Positions 30,923 to 40,241 of a stretch of DNA of 64,000 nt are shown here, in pieces (positions within the stretch are counted from its first letter, which is position 1; each line of letters begins with the position of its first letter). The translations under genes were made by a program, and so were the position numbers. The notes below the pieces were generated by a model. It saw only the letters and a program-made list of their open reading frames with translations. It searched no databases and was not told where the DNA came from. This DNA is from Dethiosulfovibrio faecalis (GTDB lineage: Bacteria; Synergistota; Synergistia; Synergistales; Dethiosulfovibrionaceae), in the NCBI RefSeq assembly GCF_021568795.1, contig NZ_JAKGUE010000002.1, forward strand, positions 124,001 to 188,000, given 5' to 3'.

Positions 30923-31561
30923 TCAGTTCCACTCCGATTCGTAGTCGCTCAGATGGTCGGTCCTGTTCAAAGCCATCAGAGAGTAGCCTCTGCCGTCGTG
31001 GACCATCATGGAGATGGAAGCCGTGTCGAAGTGGAGCTTCCAGAACCAGGGATCGCCTATTCCTATACATGAGGAGACAAGGGGTTTCAGAACGGTCCTG
31101 TGGCTTACCAGAACTATGGTTTTTCCTCTGTGAAGATCTACCAGGCTGTCCAGCTTTGCCCTGGATCTTTTCATCACGTCCGTGAGGGGTTCCATACCGG
31201 AAAAAATCAGTTTCTCCGGAGCGTTTAGCCAAAGGTTCCACAGCTCCGGCTCTTCCTCTGCTATCTCGTCTTTTCTCCTGCCCTCCCATGAGCCAAGGGA
31301 TATGTTGTTTATCTCGGGGCATTCCACGACGGGGAGGCCGACCTTTCCCGCTATGGCTTGAGCTGTCTGTTTGGCCCTTAGAAGAGGGCTGGAGTAGATG
31401 CGATCGATCGTCAGGTTCTCGACGGCTTTGCCGACCTCCTCTGCCTGTTTCATCCCCCGGGAGTTCAGAGGGAAGTCCTTGTTGCCTCTGAACATGCCCT
31501 CTTTGTTGCCGTCGCATTCACCGTGTCTGACCAGTATCAAAGTGGTTTTTTCGTGGTCCAT
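30923..31561 (-). CDS. Histidine phosphatase family protein (phosphoglycerate mutase-like)
   Basis: The 212-residue protein has the family signature ILVRHGECDGNKEGMFRG with the phosphorylated His, SPLLRAKQTAQAI, the acidic NNISLGSWEGRRKDE region with the proton-donor Glu, and the second catalytic His in VLVSHRTVLKPL. Such proteins act as broad phosphatases (sugar phosphates, alpha-ribazole phosphate) or as cofactor-dependent mutases; GpmB/CobC-like function cannot be distinguished here. It is the first gene of a two-gene minus-strand operon with the cation antiporter. Confidence 0.9.
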   Translation of the reverse strand: MDHEKTTLILVRHGECDGNKEGMFRGNKDFPLNSRGMKQAEEVGKAVENLTIDRIYSSPLLRAKQTAQAIAGKVGLPVVECPEINNISLGSWEGRRKDEIAEEEPELWNLWLNAPEKLIFSGMEPLTDVMKRSRAKLDSLVDLHRGKTIVLVSHRTVLKPLVSSCIGIGDPWFWKLHFDTASISMMVHDGRGYSLMALNRTDHLSDYESEWN

Positions 31562-31599
31562 ACATATCCCTCCAGTGATATTGTCTTTAATCCCCGTAG

Positions 31600-31605
31600 A
31601 TTATA
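31600..31605 (-). promoter_or_regulatory. Candidate -10 box for the phosphatase/antiporter operon
   Basis: On the minus strand a perfect TATAAT lies about 38 bases before the start codon; the matching -35 region is weak, so only the -10 is proposed. Confidence 0.45.
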
Positions 31606-31647
31606 GTCGCCCTAGAGTAAAAATACGTGGTTTTAGTCTGACCAGTA

Positions 31648-31676
31648 TTGACAATCAGGCGTTGGGTTGGTACTCT
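31648..31676 (+). promoter_or_regulatory. Sigma-70 promoter of the hrcA heat-shock operon
   Basis: Perfect TTGACA, 17-base spacer, TACTCT. The CIRCE operator starts about 20 bases after the -10, overlapping the expected start of transcription. Confidence 0.85.
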
Positions 31677-31695
31677 ACTGCTTGTGAATCGTCGA

Positions 31696-31722
31696 TTAGC
31701 ACTCACCTGCATAGAGTGCTAG
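31696..31722 (+). promoter_or_regulatory. CIRCE operator (HrcA binding site)
   Basis: TTAGCACTC-N9-GAGTGCTAG matches the CIRCE consensus TTAGCACTC-N9-GAGTGCTAA at all but the last base. HrcA, encoded immediately downstream, represses through this site, and GroEL is known to promote HrcA activity in other bacteria. Confidence 0.96.
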
Positions 31723-31741
31723 TATCCTTGGAGGGGATGCC

Positions 31742-32779
31742 ATGCTCACGGAACGCCAGCTGGAGATAGTCCTATCCGTCGTGTACGAGTATATCTCGAC
31801 TGGGGAGCCTGTCGGATCCAGGACTATATCCAAAAAGTACATCAAGGGATGTAGCGCCGCTACCGTGAGAAACGAGATGGCGGACCTTGAGGACATGGGG
31901 TATCTATTTCAACCCCATACCTCGGCGGGAAGGATACCGACCCCCTCTTCCTATAGGATCTACGTGAACTCGATAATGCACAGAAGGAGGATGGCCCCTC
32001 CGGGACTGGAATCCTGGGTGAGGACGGTCAAGAGACAGAGAAACAGCGTTGAGGCGGCTTTGTCCAAGGTGTCCCGTCTTCTGGGGCAGGTCACCAGCTA
32101 TATCGGGGTGGCTGCGATCACCGTCGTGGACGAACAGAAACTTCATAAAGTGGACTTCGTCCGTCTGGAGGACGGATCGGTCCTGTTCCTGGTGGTCCTG
32201 GAGGGGGGAGCCATCCGCCACAGGAGGATCGCCCTTGGAGGCGACCTGGATCAGAAGGCGCTGGACGAGCTTGCCCTGGTTGTAAACAGGGCGGCGTCGG
32301 GAAAATCCTGGAGCAAGGTAAGAGACGCTCTTTACGGTTATATATCGGCACAGCTGGAGGAGTACTGGGGAGCCTGCCGGTCGGCTTTGGAACGGCTGGA
32401 CTCCATGTTGGCTCAGGAGTCCTACCACATGAGCACCGGGGGAATGAGCCAGATTTTCAACGTTCCCGATTTTGCCGATCTCGGAAGGCTTCAGGCTCTT
32501 CTGGCTCTGGTGGAGGAGGAGAGCGAGCTGGTCGGCATGATCAAAGCCTGTTCTACCGATGAGGGAGTCCGGGTGATCATAGGAAACGAAAATGCCCTCG
32601 AGCCCATGAGGGATTGCTCAGTGGTGATGGCTTCGGCCAACAGCGGTTCAGGCAGGTCCGTGGTGGGGCTAATCGGACCTATGAGGATGAACTACGAGCA
32701 TTCCATCGCCGTTTTAGAGGCCGTCCTGGACGGACTTGGCGACGATGATTTCGGTATAGACGATATGGAGGAGGAATGA
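31742..32779 (+). CDS. hrcA: Heat-inducible transcription repressor HrcA
   Basis: HrcA binds CIRCE and represses chaperone operons under normal conditions; loss of folding at high temperature relieves repression. The ATG follows GGAGGGG. The 345-residue product has the N-terminal winged helix (LTERQLEIVLSVVYEYISTG, GSRTISKKY, SAATVRNEMADLEDMGYL) and the expected GAF-like and dimerisation domains, with the SAGRIPT motif. It autoregulates through the operator just upstream. It overlaps grpE by 4 bases. Confidence 0.96.
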   Translation: MLTERQLEIVLSVVYEYISTGEPVGSRTISKKYIKGCSAATVRNEMADLEDMGYLFQPHTSAGRIPTPSSYRIYVNSIMHRRRMAPPGLESWVRTVKRQRNSVEAALSKVSRLLGQVTSYIGVAAITVVDEQKLHKVDFVRLEDGSVLFLVVLEGGAIRHRRIALGGDLDQKALDELALVVNRAASGKSWSKVRDALYGYISAQLEEYWGACRSALERLDSMLAQESYHMSTGGMSQIFNVPDFADLGRLQALLALVEEESELVGMIKACSTDEGVRVIIGNENALEPMRDCSVVMASANSGSGRSVVGLIGPMRMNYEHSIAVLEAVLDGLGDDDFGIDDMEEE

Positions 32780-33354
32780 CCGCCATGGAAGAGATTAAAG
32801 ATCTTCATGACGAGGAAAGCCGAGAGATTCATGACGAGGCGGCCTGCGAGGTTGAGCTGGAAGGCGAGGATCCTTCGACCGAGATAACCGATCTGGAATC
32901 CAGGATAGAGGAACTGGAGGAGGATAGGGATCGATTCAAGGAGCTGGCCGCCAGAGCCCAGGCGGATCTCATCAACTATCGCACCAGGATGGAACGGGAG
33001 ATGAACAGGACCAAGGAACTGGCCTGCGAGAGAAGCGCTCTCGAGATGTTTCCCGTTTTGGACAATCTGGACAGGGTCCTTCAGGTGAAGGACGGATCCG
33101 ATCTAGCCACGGTGGTCGAGGGTATCCGGATGGTTCGCAAGCAGTTCTTAAGTGCCCTCGATGCGTTGGGTGTCGAGACAGTAGAGTCCGTCGGGAAGCC
33201 CTTCTCTCCACAGTATCATGAGGCCATCGGAATGGTGGAGGTCGAGAACGAGGACCAGGACGGGGTTGTTATGGACGAGTTTCAGACCGGTTACGTCCTG
33301 GCGGGAAAGGTCATTCGTCCCGCCAAGGTAAGAGTAGGATCCCACAAAGGATAA
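32776..33354 (+). CDS. grpE: Nucleotide exchange factor GrpE
   Basis: GrpE releases ADP from DnaK and acts as a thermosensor. The 192-residue protein has an acidic N-terminal region (about residues 1-40), a long coiled coil (IEELEEDRDRFKELAARAQAD), the conserved helix NYRTRMEREM and FPVLDNLDRVL, and the C-terminal beta domain ending VLAGKVIRPAKVRVG. It is co-transcribed with hrcA, dnaK and dnaJ. Confidence 0.95.
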   Translation: MTAMEEIKDLHDEESREIHDEAACEVELEGEDPSTEITDLESRIEELEEDRDRFKELAARAQADLINYRTRMEREMNRTKELACERSALEMFPVLDNLDRVLQVKDGSDLATVVEGIRMVRKQFLSALDALGVETVESVGKPFSPQYHEAIGMVEVENEDQDGVVMDEFQTGYVLAGKVIRPAKVRVGSHKG

Positions 33355-33360
33355 ACAAGC

Positions 33361-33374
33361 CCCCGAAAACGGGG
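33361..33374 (+). other. Small hairpin in the grpE-dnaK spacer
   Basis: CCCCG-AAAA-CGGGG forms a short stem without a T-tract. It is not a terminator; it might mark an mRNA processing or stability site between grpE and dnaK. Confidence 0.3.
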
Positions 33375-33404
33375 AATTCCAAGTATCGATAGAGGTGACT
33401 TGTT

Positions 33405-35222
33405 ATGGCAAAAGTAGTAGGAATAGACCTGGGAACGACCAACAGCTGTATCGCGGTTAAGGAAGGCGACAACGTAACGATCATCCCCAACTCGGAGGGA
33501 GCCAGGACCACCCCTTCCGTGGTGGCTTTCACCAAAGAGGGAGAGAGACTGGTCGGTCAGCTCGCCAAGAGGCAGGCCATCGTCAACTCGGACAACACGG
33601 TGATGTCCATCAAGAGGCATATGGGGACCGACTACACCGTTTCCGCCGGAGGGAAAAAATACACCCCTCAGGAGATCTCCGCGATGATCCTTCAGAAGAT
33701 GAAGAGGGACGCCGAGGAGTATCTTGGAGAGGACGTCAAGCAGGCGGTCATAACCGTGCCTGCCTATTTCACCGATGCTCAGAGACAGGCCACCAAGGAT
33801 GCCGGAGCCATCGCCGGTCTTGAGGTGCTTCGTATCATCAACGAACCCACCGCCGCGAGCCTGGCCTATGGCATGAACAAACAGGGAGAGGCCAAGCTTC
33901 TGGTGTTTGATCTCGGGGGAGGAACCTTCGACGTATCCGTCCTTGACGTTGGAGACGGCGTGTTCGAGGTGTTGGCAACCCACGGGGATAATCAGCTCGG
34001 AGGAGACGACTGGGATATGGCAGTAGTCGACTGGATGGTAGCCGAGTTCAAGAAGTCCGAGGGGATCGACCTTTCCTCCGACAAGATGGCCCTCCAGAGG
34101 CTTCGCGAGGCAGCGGAGAAGGCGAAGATAGAGCTTTCCTCCATGCCGGAGACCTCCATATCGCTGCCCTTCATCACTGCCAATGAGACGGGGCCCAAAC
34201 ACATGGAGCTCTCTCTATCCAGGGCGAAGTTCGAGGAGATAACCTCCGATCTTCTGTCTCGAGTTGTAGGGCCGGTCAAGAGGGCTTTGGAAGACAGCGA
34301 TCTCGACGCTGCGTCCATAGACAAGGTCCTTCTTGTCGGAGGTTCCACCAGGATGCCTATGGTTCAGAGGAAGATAAAAGAGCTTCTCGACAAGGATCCT
34401 ACCAAGGGGATAAACCCCGACGAGTGCGTCGCCGCCGGTGCCGCCATTCAGGGATCGATCATGAGCGGCGACTCGGACAAGAACATAGTTCTCGTCGACG
34501 TTACCCCTCTTTCCCTCGGCATCGAGACTTTAGGTGGCGTCTGCACCAGGATAATAGAGAGGAACACCGCTATCCCCGTGACCAAGAGCCAGATATTCAC
34601 CACCGCCGCGGACGGGCAGACCCAGGTGGAGATAAAGGTACTTCAGGGGGAAAGATCTATGGCGGCGGACAACGTGGTTCTGGGAACCTTCGTCCTGGAC
34701 GGGATTCCCTCCTCTCCCAGAGGTGTTCCTCAGGTGGAGGTGTCCTTCAACATAGACGTCAACGGCATACTCAACGTCAAGGCCACCGACAAGGGAACGG
34801 GCAAGGAACAGCACATAACCATACAGTCCTCCAATCTCAGCAAGGACGACATCGACAGGATGAAAAAAGAGGCTGAGGCCAACGAGAGCGCCGACGCCAA
34901 GAAAAAGGCTTACATAGAGGCGAAGAACGAGGCGGATACCCTGGTCTACAGGACCGAAAAACTCATCTCCGACCTAGGCGATAAGATAACCGCCGAGGAA
35001 AAGGGGGCCATTCAGTCCAAGATAGACGACGTCAAGAAGGCCCTGGAGGGAGAGGATCCCTCCGCTATAGAGTCGGCCTGTTCAGCTCTCAACGAAGAGG
35101 TCCAGAAGTTCTCCACCAGGCTCTACCAGCAGGCGGGTGAACAGCCCGGCGAGGGACAGCAGGCCGAGGGTGGACCGTCCGGAGCTTCGGACGAGACGGT
35201 GGACGCAGAGTTCACCGAATAG
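33405..35222 (+). CDS. dnaK: Chaperone protein DnaK
   Basis: The main Hsp70, using ATP cycles to bind and release unfolded segments. The 605-residue product carries the full set: [15 protein letters not shown], the [20 protein letters not shown] region with [39 protein letters not shown], the linker [11 protein letters not shown]-type ([18 protein letters not shown]), a beta substrate domain and the alpha lid. The C-terminal tail is Gly/Gln/Glu-rich and ends DAEFTE. It is the housekeeping Hsp70; a second, divergent one is encoded at 38670-40241. Confidence 0.97.
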   Translation: MAKVVGIDLGTTNSCIAVKEGDNVTIIPNSEGARTTPSVVAFTKEGERLVGQLAKRQAIVNSDNTVMSIKRHMGTDYTVSAGGKKYTPQEISAMILQKMKRDAEEYLGEDVKQAVITVPAYFTDAQRQATKDAGAIAGLEVLRIINEPTAASLAYGMNKQGEAKLLVFDLGGGTFDVSVLDVGDGVFEVLATHGDNQLGGDDWDMAVVDWMVAEFKKSEGIDLSSDKMALQRLREAAEKAKIELSSMPETSISLPFITANETGPKHMELSLSRAKFEEITSDLLSRVVGPVKRALEDSDLDAASIDKVLLVGGSTRMPMVQRKIKELLDKDPTKGINPDECVAAGAAIQGSIMSGDSDKNIVLVDVTPLSLGIETLGGVCTRIIERNTAIPVTKSQIFTTAADGQTQVEIKVLQGERSMAADNVVLGTFVLDGIPSSPRGVPQVEVSFNIDVNGILNVKATDKGTGKEQHITIQSSNLSKDDIDRMKKEAEANESADAKKKAYIEAKNEADTLVYRTEKLISDLGDKITAEEKGAIQSKIDDVKKALEGEDPSAIESACSALNEEVQKFSTRLYQQAGEQPGEGQQAEGGPSGASDETVDAEFTE

Positions 35223-35241
35223 TCCGGAGGAGAGGAAGTAG

Positions 35242-36375
35242 ATGGCGGCCGGAACGGGACGCGATTACTACGAGATCCTCGGCGTCTCCCGGGAGGCCTC
35301 GGCGGATGAGATAAAGAAGGCCTACCGCCGTCTGGTCAGGCAGTACCATCCCGACGCCAACCCGGGAAACTCGGAGGCGGAGGCCAAGTTCAAGGAGGTC
35401 AGCGAGGCCTACGAGGTTCTCAGCGACTCCAAGAAGAGGGCCCAGTACGACCAATTCGGCCACGTAGGCGAGGGAGGCAATCCCTTCGGAGACATGGGCG
35501 GAATGGGGGATATCTTCGGCGACCTTTTCGACAATATGTTCGGCGGAGGTTTCGGAAGAGGAGGAGCCCGCAGGGACGGTCCCAGAAGGGGGGCGGACCT
35601 AGAGATGGAGCTTGTGATCACCCTGGAGGAGGCGGCCTTGGGAATCACCAAGGATGTCTCGATCCCCAGATGGGAGACCTGTAGCCACTGCGACGGAAAG
35701 GGAGCCGAGCCCGGGTCGGAGGTCCGTACCTGCGAGACCTGTCATGGATCTGGACAGGTCCGAAGGAAAACCCAGACCCTGTTCGGTCAGGCCGTTACCG
35801 TGGGGACCTGTCCCGACTGCGGCGGTTCCGGCAAGGTCTTCGAGAAAAAATGCCACGAGTGCGGCGGTCAGGGCCGTGTCCGTAAAAAGAGGGATCTAAA
35901 GGTCAACGTCCAGGCCGGGGTGGACAGAGGCACGAGGCTCAGGGTCCCCGGTTCCGGGGAGGCCGGTCAGAACGGTGGTCCCCCCGGAGATCTGTATCTG
36001 GTGATAGACGTCCTGCCTCACGAGGATTTTGAGCGTGACGGAATGGACCTTCATCGCAGGCTTCCTCTGCCCTTCCCCCTTGCGGCTTTGGGAGGAGACG
36101 TTACCGTCTCGACCTTGATAGACGGAGATAAAAAAGTTACGGTCTTCCCCGGAACGGAGCCAGGAGAGGTGTTGAGGGTAAGGGGTTGCGGTATGCCCAG
36201 CCTTCGTAATACATCCAGAAGAGGGGACCTCTTCCTCCACACGACCGTGGAGGTTCCGAAGAAACTCACCGATCGCCAGAGAGGTCTGATAGAGGCTCTT
36301 GCATCGGAGATGGAAGTCGATGTCGAGACCGACGGCGGAGGCGTTTTCGAAAAATTGAAAGGGCTATTCAGTTAG
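35242..36375 (+). CDS. dnaJ: Chaperone protein DnaJ
   Basis: The 377-residue co-chaperone of DnaK has a J-domain with HPD ([11 protein letters not shown]), a Gly/Phe-rich segment ([16 protein letters not shown]), four zinc-binding CxxCxGxG-type repeats ([32 protein letters not shown]) and the C-terminal substrate domains. It follows dnaK by 19 bases and ends at a hairpin terminator, closing the HrcA-controlled operon. Confidence 0.97.
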   Translation: MAAGTGRDYYEILGVSREASADEIKKAYRRLVRQYHPDANPGNSEAEAKFKEVSEAYEVLSDSKKRAQYDQFGHVGEGGNPFGDMGGMGDIFGDLFDNMFGGGFGRGGARRDGPRRGADLEMELVITLEEAALGITKDVSIPRWETCSHCDGKGAEPGSEVRTCETCHGSGQVRRKTQTLFGQAVTVGTCPDCGGSGKVFEKKCHECGGQGRVRKKRDLKVNVQAGVDRGTRLRVPGSGEAGQNGGPPGDLYLVIDVLPHEDFERDGMDLHRRLPLPFPLAALGGDVTVSTLIDGDKKVTVFPGTEPGEVLRVRGCGMPSLRNTSRRGDLFLHTTVEVPKKLTDRQRGLIEALASEMEVDVETDGGGVFEKLKGLFS

Positions 36376-36383
36376 CCTGTTCT

Positions 36384-36415
36384 AACGAGGAGGATATCCC
36401 TCCTCGTTTTTTTTG
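36384..36415 (+). terminator. Rho-independent terminator of the heat-shock operon
   Basis: Stem AACGAGGAGG / CCTCCTCGTT followed by TTTTTTTT, 8 bases after the dnaJ stop. Confidence 0.93.
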
Positions 36416-36425
36416 GCGCTCTTGT

Positions 36426-36511
36426 TATAATAGATGGCGACGGTGCCGAAGGGCACTGATCTTGTGGCTGACGGAGCCTGGCCGTTCCAGAGGCACTGCG
36501 GAGGGATTTTT
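36426..36511 (+). promoter_or_regulatory. Candidate -10 and structured leader of prmA
   Basis: A perfect TATAAT at 36426-36431 has a weak -35, which would fall in the preceding terminator's T-run. If used, transcription starts near 36438 and gives a leader of about 75 bases with several hairpins, including GTGCC-GAAG-GGCAC (36443-36456) and GGCT/AGCC around GACGG (36466-36478). No known riboswitch is recognised with confidence. Confidence 0.4.
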
Positions 36512-37378
36512 ATGACTGAGACCGATAGCTACTGGTGGTATATAACCCTGAAAGGACCTGCTGGGCAGGGAGAGGTTCTTCAATCTCTTGCCGAGGCCTC
36601 CGGCTGTATCGGATCGGAAGAGGACGATAAACCTTCTGCCGTCGAGCTTCGAGCCTATTACAGGAGTAACTACGATCTGGGACACTGGATGGAACAGTTG
36701 ACTCCCTTGATGTCCGAGTGGCCCGAGGTCTCCGTCTACGATATGGGAAGACTGGAGAACCGTCAGTGGCACGCCCTCTCGCTGGAGGCGTTCCCCCCTC
36801 TCAACATAGGGGAGAGGTTCGTCGTACTGGCTCCCTGGCACAGGGGCAAGGAGCCGGAGGGAAGGATACCTCTGTACATAAACCCCGGAAGCGCCTTCGG
36901 AACCGGCTATCACGAGAGTACCCAGAACGTTCTGTCACTGATGGAGAAATACCTCTCCCACGAGGCCGCTGTGGCCGATATCGGCTGCGGTTCTGGCATA
37001 CTTTCCATCGCGGCGGCCAAGCTGGGAGCCGGGGTTGTTTACGCCAGAGATCTCGATCCTGCCGTCATGGATGAAGTTCGCTCCAACCTCGAACTTAACG
37101 ATCTCGGCGACGTGCCGGTTTACGTGGAGGAAGGCGATCTGCTAAACGGTTTCGATAAGGTGGTGGACCTGCTCGTCGCCAATATCCTTCTTGAACCTCT
37201 GCTCAAGATGGTCCCTCAGGTTCCGGAGGCGATAGGCGATGCCGGGATCGCCATATTCTCGGGGCTTACTGTCAGGGAGAGGGATACCTTCGTATCCGCT
37301 TTGTCCCGTTCGGGGCTGACTGTTGTCGAGGAGGTCTCCAGCGACGACTGGCTGGGGTTGGCGGTGAAGAAGAGGTGA
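36512..37378 (+). CDS. prmA: Ribosomal protein L11 methyltransferase
   Basis: PrmA trimethylates ribosomal protein L11 with S-adenosylmethionine. I chose ATG 36512 with GGAGGG upstream, giving 288 residues, normal for the family; the frame is open upstream to 36434 but that segment would lie in the leader. The SAM-binding core is VADIGCGSGILSIAAAKLGA, with LDPAVMDEVRSNLELND and the catalytic-region motif VANILLEPL. The preceding PGSAFGTGYHESTQ segment is also typical. It overlaps mtaB by 4 bases. Confidence 0.94.
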   Translation: MTETDSYWWYITLKGPAGQGEVLQSLAEASGCIGSEEDDKPSAVELRAYYRSNYDLGHWMEQLTPLMSEWPEVSVYDMGRLENRQWHALSLEAFPPLNIGERFVVLAPWHRGKEPEGRIPLYINPGSAFGTGYHESTQNVLSLMEKYLSHEAAVADIGCGSGILSIAAAKLGAGVVYARDLDPAVMDEVRSNLELNDLGDVPVYVEEGDLLNGFDKVVDLLVANILLEPLLKMVPQVPEAIGDAGIAIFSGLTVRERDTFVSALSRSGLTVVEEVSSDDWLGLAVKKR

Positions 37379-38673
37379 CGGCTTTTTCCGTTCGAATAAA
37401 GGCACTGGGCTGTCGGACGAACCTCTACGAGGCCGATGCCATAGCCTCGGCCTTCACGAGAGCGGGATGCAGTATCACGGAAGGAAACGATTGGGATGCC
37501 GCCGTGCTGGTGTCCTGCTCCGTAACGGCCGAGGCGGACAGAAAATCGAGACAGATCGTCCGGAGGTTCAGGCGGGCTTCTCCGGAAGGACTGGTCGTTG
37601 CCACCGGCTGCTGGGCCCAGGGAATCTCGGACGATGAGGCAAAGGCTCTTGGGGTGGATCTGCTGGTGGGGAACAGGAGAAAGGACGAGGTCGTTCCTTT
37701 GGTGATGGAGACCTTGAGAGGCGGAGTTCCCCATGGAATCATGGAGACGGTCGCAACCTCGTCTCGTTGGGAGTCTCTCTTTCTTGACAGGCCCAGCTTG
37801 ACTACAAGGGCGTTCCTGAAGGTTCAGGATGGCTGTGATCACTTTTGCAGTTACTGCATAATCCCATTCTTGAGGGGGAGGCCCGTAAGTCGTCCTCTGG
37901 ACGATCTGGAAAGGGAGGTCCGATCGGTGGTCGGATCCGGATGTCCGGAGATCGTCCTGACCGGGGTTCATCTCGGCCTTTATGGCAGGGAAGGAGGTCC
38001 AGGGCTGGCGGATCTGCTGAGAGCGGTCGGAGCGATAGACGGGGTTAAACGTATCCGTTTCGGATCTCTCGAGCCATTTTCCGTGGGAGACGACCTGTTG
38101 GACGCCATGGCCGAGATCGAATCCTTCTGTCCTCATCTCCATCTGCCCCTCCAGAGCGGGGACGATAGGGTCCTAAACGCCATGGGAAGAGGGCACACAG
38201 CAGGTGAATACCTGAGTCTGCTAGACAGAATAAGGTCCGCCATGGGAGAGGATGTCCACATATCGACGGATATTCTGGTGGGTTTCCCCGGAGAGGACGA
38301 TCGAGCCTTTGCCAACACCCTATCGGTTCTGGACCTGGGCGGTATAGGGCGTATCCACAGCTTCCCCTATTCTCCCAGGAAGGGAACGAAGGCGGCCTCT
38401 TTGCAGGACAGACCTCCCAGATCGATCGCAGAGGAAAGATGCAAAACGGTGATAGAAAAAGGCAGGGAACTGCTAGGCCGTTACGTATCCCGCTGGATAG
38501 GCAGGGAGGAGTCTCTGTTGGTGGAGGAGGTCTCCGAGGGTAGGATCTCGGGCTATACGTCCCATTTCATAAGGTTGTCCGCCCTGGGATACGGGGAGGT
38601 AGATGATATAGTTCGGTGCAGGATCACTGGTATGGCCGATGGAGAGCTCCGAGGAGAGGTGATCTTTCCGTGA
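37375..38673 (+). CDS. mtaB: tRNA t6A37 methylthiotransferase MtaB
   Basis: A radical-SAM enzyme that adds a methylthio group to N6-threonylcarbamoyladenosine at tRNA position 37. The GTG start overlaps the prmA stop. The 432-residue product has the N-terminal UPF0004 domain with three cluster cysteines (ALGCRTNLYEAD, VSCSVTAEADRKSRQ, ATGCWAQ), the radical-SAM motif CDHFCSYCIIPFLRGR, and a C-terminal TRAM-like domain. The adjacent prmA means two translation-apparatus modification enzymes are co-expressed. Confidence 0.93.
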   Translation: MTAFSVRIKALGCRTNLYEADAIASAFTRAGCSITEGNDWDAAVLVSCSVTAEADRKSRQIVRRFRRASPEGLVVATGCWAQGISDDEAKALGVDLLVGNRRKDEVVPLVMETLRGGVPHGIMETVATSSRWESLFLDRPSLTTRAFLKVQDGCDHFCSYCIIPFLRGRPVSRPLDDLEREVRSVVGSGCPEIVLTGVHLGLYGREGGPGLADLLRAVGAIDGVKRIRFGSLEPFSVGDDLLDAMAEIESFCPHLHLPLQSGDDRVLNAMGRGHTAGEYLSLLDRIRSAMGEDVHISTDILVGFPGEDDRAFANTLSVLDLGGIGRIHSFPYSPRKGTKAASLQDRPPRSIAEERCKTVIEKGRELLGRYVSRWIGREESLLVEEVSEGRISGYTSHFIRLSALGYGEVDDIVRCRITGMADGELRGEVIFP

Positions 38674-40241
38674 GATCCGGGAGCATCGTATTGGGAATAG
38701 ACCTGGGAACTCGCTATGCCCTTGCGGCGGTATATAGAGACCTGGAAGGTGCCGTCTTGATTCCTAACCGATGGGGAGAGATCAAGACCCCCTCGGTGGT
38801 GTGTTTCGACCGTGGGAAATGGCTGGTGGGGGAGGAGGCACGGCGTATGGTCTCCCGGCCGGATCGTCGTTGTTGGTGGGATGTCAAGCGGCATCTCGGC
38901 TCCGACTGGTATCCCTCCGTAGGTGGCCGGAACCGCTCTGCCCAGGAGATGCTGGTTCCCCTTATCGCTGAGATAAGGGAGGACTGCGAGGCTTTCTTAG
39001 GTCACGTTGTGACCGACTGCGTGCTGACCGTACCTGCTCAGTTCAGTTTTCTCGAGCGCTCCGCCGCCGCTCGTGCCGCCAGAGAGGCGGGATTCGAGGA
39101 GATCCGCATATTGAACGAGCCTACCGCGGCTGCCCTGTTCTGCGAGAGTTCCGGGAGGATACTGGTCTTCGACTTCGGAGGGGGAACCGTAGATCTGTCC
39201 GTGGTGGAGAGAGACGGAGACACCTGGCAGGTCTTGGAGAGCCTGGGTGATTCCTCCGTCGGAGGGGTCGAGTTGGATAAGGTTCTCGTACGGTATTTGG
39301 CCGAGAGACTGGGGATCTCTTTCGAGGAGGACGAACCCATATACGGTCTTCTCTTGGAGGAGGCGGAAAGGCTGAAATGTGAGCTGTCCTTCAGGGAAAA
39401 ACTGACCTGGAATCCGCCTATCCCTCTGGTTGGGGGCCAAAGGGAGCTGTCCCTGTCCAGGGTGGACCTGGAGCGCTTGTTCATGCCCTTGATAAGAAAG
39501 GCGATCGACCTGGCGGTGCTGCTTTGCCGTCGGCACGAACCTCAGAGCGTAGTTATGGTGGGAGGGAGCAGCCGCATCCCGGTTCTCAGGCGTATCTTGT
39601 CGGAGGAGATAACCATACCGGTGAGGATGGGCCGTTGTCCCGACGAGGCGGTGGCACTAGGTGCTGCCATGTACGGGGTCAACGGGGAGAAGCGTCTTCT
39701 GTTGGACGTCCTTTCCGAGAGTCTCGGCGTTATCGCCTTCGACGGTACCCCTGTCCCCATTCTCGGCAAGGGACATCCCCTTCCAGCCAGGGCCGATCGG
39801 GCCTTCCTCAGCGTTTCCGACGGAGACTTTCGAATCAGACTGTATCAGGGTGACCATCTTTCCAAGAGAAGATGCAGGGAGATAGCCCGGCTGGATCTCA
39901 GGGACATGAAGGAGGGCGAGAGGGTGGATCTGAACTTCCGCATAGATTCGGGGGGGCTTTTGAACGTGGTCCTCTCCAGGGAGTTCGGCGATTCCATCCA
40001 TATCGTCCCGATGGAGTTGGGGGTGACCTCTCGCAAAGGCGACGATAAGCTCTCCTTAAGCTCTCTGGAGATGCGCATCGCCAGACTCTCTCCCGGATTG
40101 TCGTCAGCACAGCAGGATAAGATAAACGAGGTTTTCCGAAAGGTCTCCCTGATGCGTGACTTGGAGCCCCTTTTATACGAGGACGGCATTGGCGAGTTGG
40201 CCAGGATGACCTCGGCCTTGGAGGATGTGATCATGGGATGA
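38670..40241 (+). CDS. Divergent Hsp70-family protein
   Basis: A second Hsp70, distinct from DnaK. GTG 38670 overlaps the mtaB stop. The 523-residue protein has an intact-looking ATPase domain: VLGIDLGTRYALAAVYRD, TVPAQFSFLERSAAARAA, EPTAAALF, FDFGGGTVDLSVVERDGD and VVMVGGSSRIPVLRRIL. The substrate part is shorter than in DnaK: a beta domain with SESLGVIAFDG and GGLLNVVLS, then a reduced helical lid of about 65 residues, with no long acidic tail. It overlaps the following J-domain gene by 4 bases, so it probably works with that dedicated partner. It has no CIRCE site, so heat control is not indicated. Clients are unknown. Confidence 0.9.
   Translation: MRSGSIVLGIDLGTRYALAAVYRDLEGAVLIPNRWGEIKTPSVVCFDRGKWLVGEEARRMVSRPDRRCWWDVKRHLGSDWYPSVGGRNRSAQEMLVPLIAEIREDCEAFLGHVVTDCVLTVPAQFSFLERSAAARAAREAGFEEIRILNEPTAAALFCESSGRILVFDFGGGTVDLSVVERDGDTWQVLESLGDSSVGGVELDKVLVRYLAERLGISFEEDEPIYGLLLEEAERLKCELSFREKLTWNPPIPLVGGQRELSLSRVDLERLFMPLIRKAIDLAVLLCRRHEPQSVVMVGGSSRIPVLRRILSEEITIPVRMGRCPDEAVALGAAMYGVNGEKRLLLDVLSESLGVIAFDGTPVPILGKGHPLPARADRAFLSVSDGDFRIRLYQGDHLSKRRCREIARLDLRDMKEGERVDLNFRIDSGGLLNVVLSREFGDSIHIVPMELGVTSRKGDDKLSLSSLEMRIARLSPGLSSAQQDKINEVFRKVSLMRDLEPLLYEDGIGELARMTSALEDVIMG

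Noticed and set aside
36434-36511. N-terminal extension of prmA to ATG 36434
   Set aside because: It would start only a few bases from the -10 element, lacks a Shine-Dalgarno, and PrmA proteins are normally about 290 residues.
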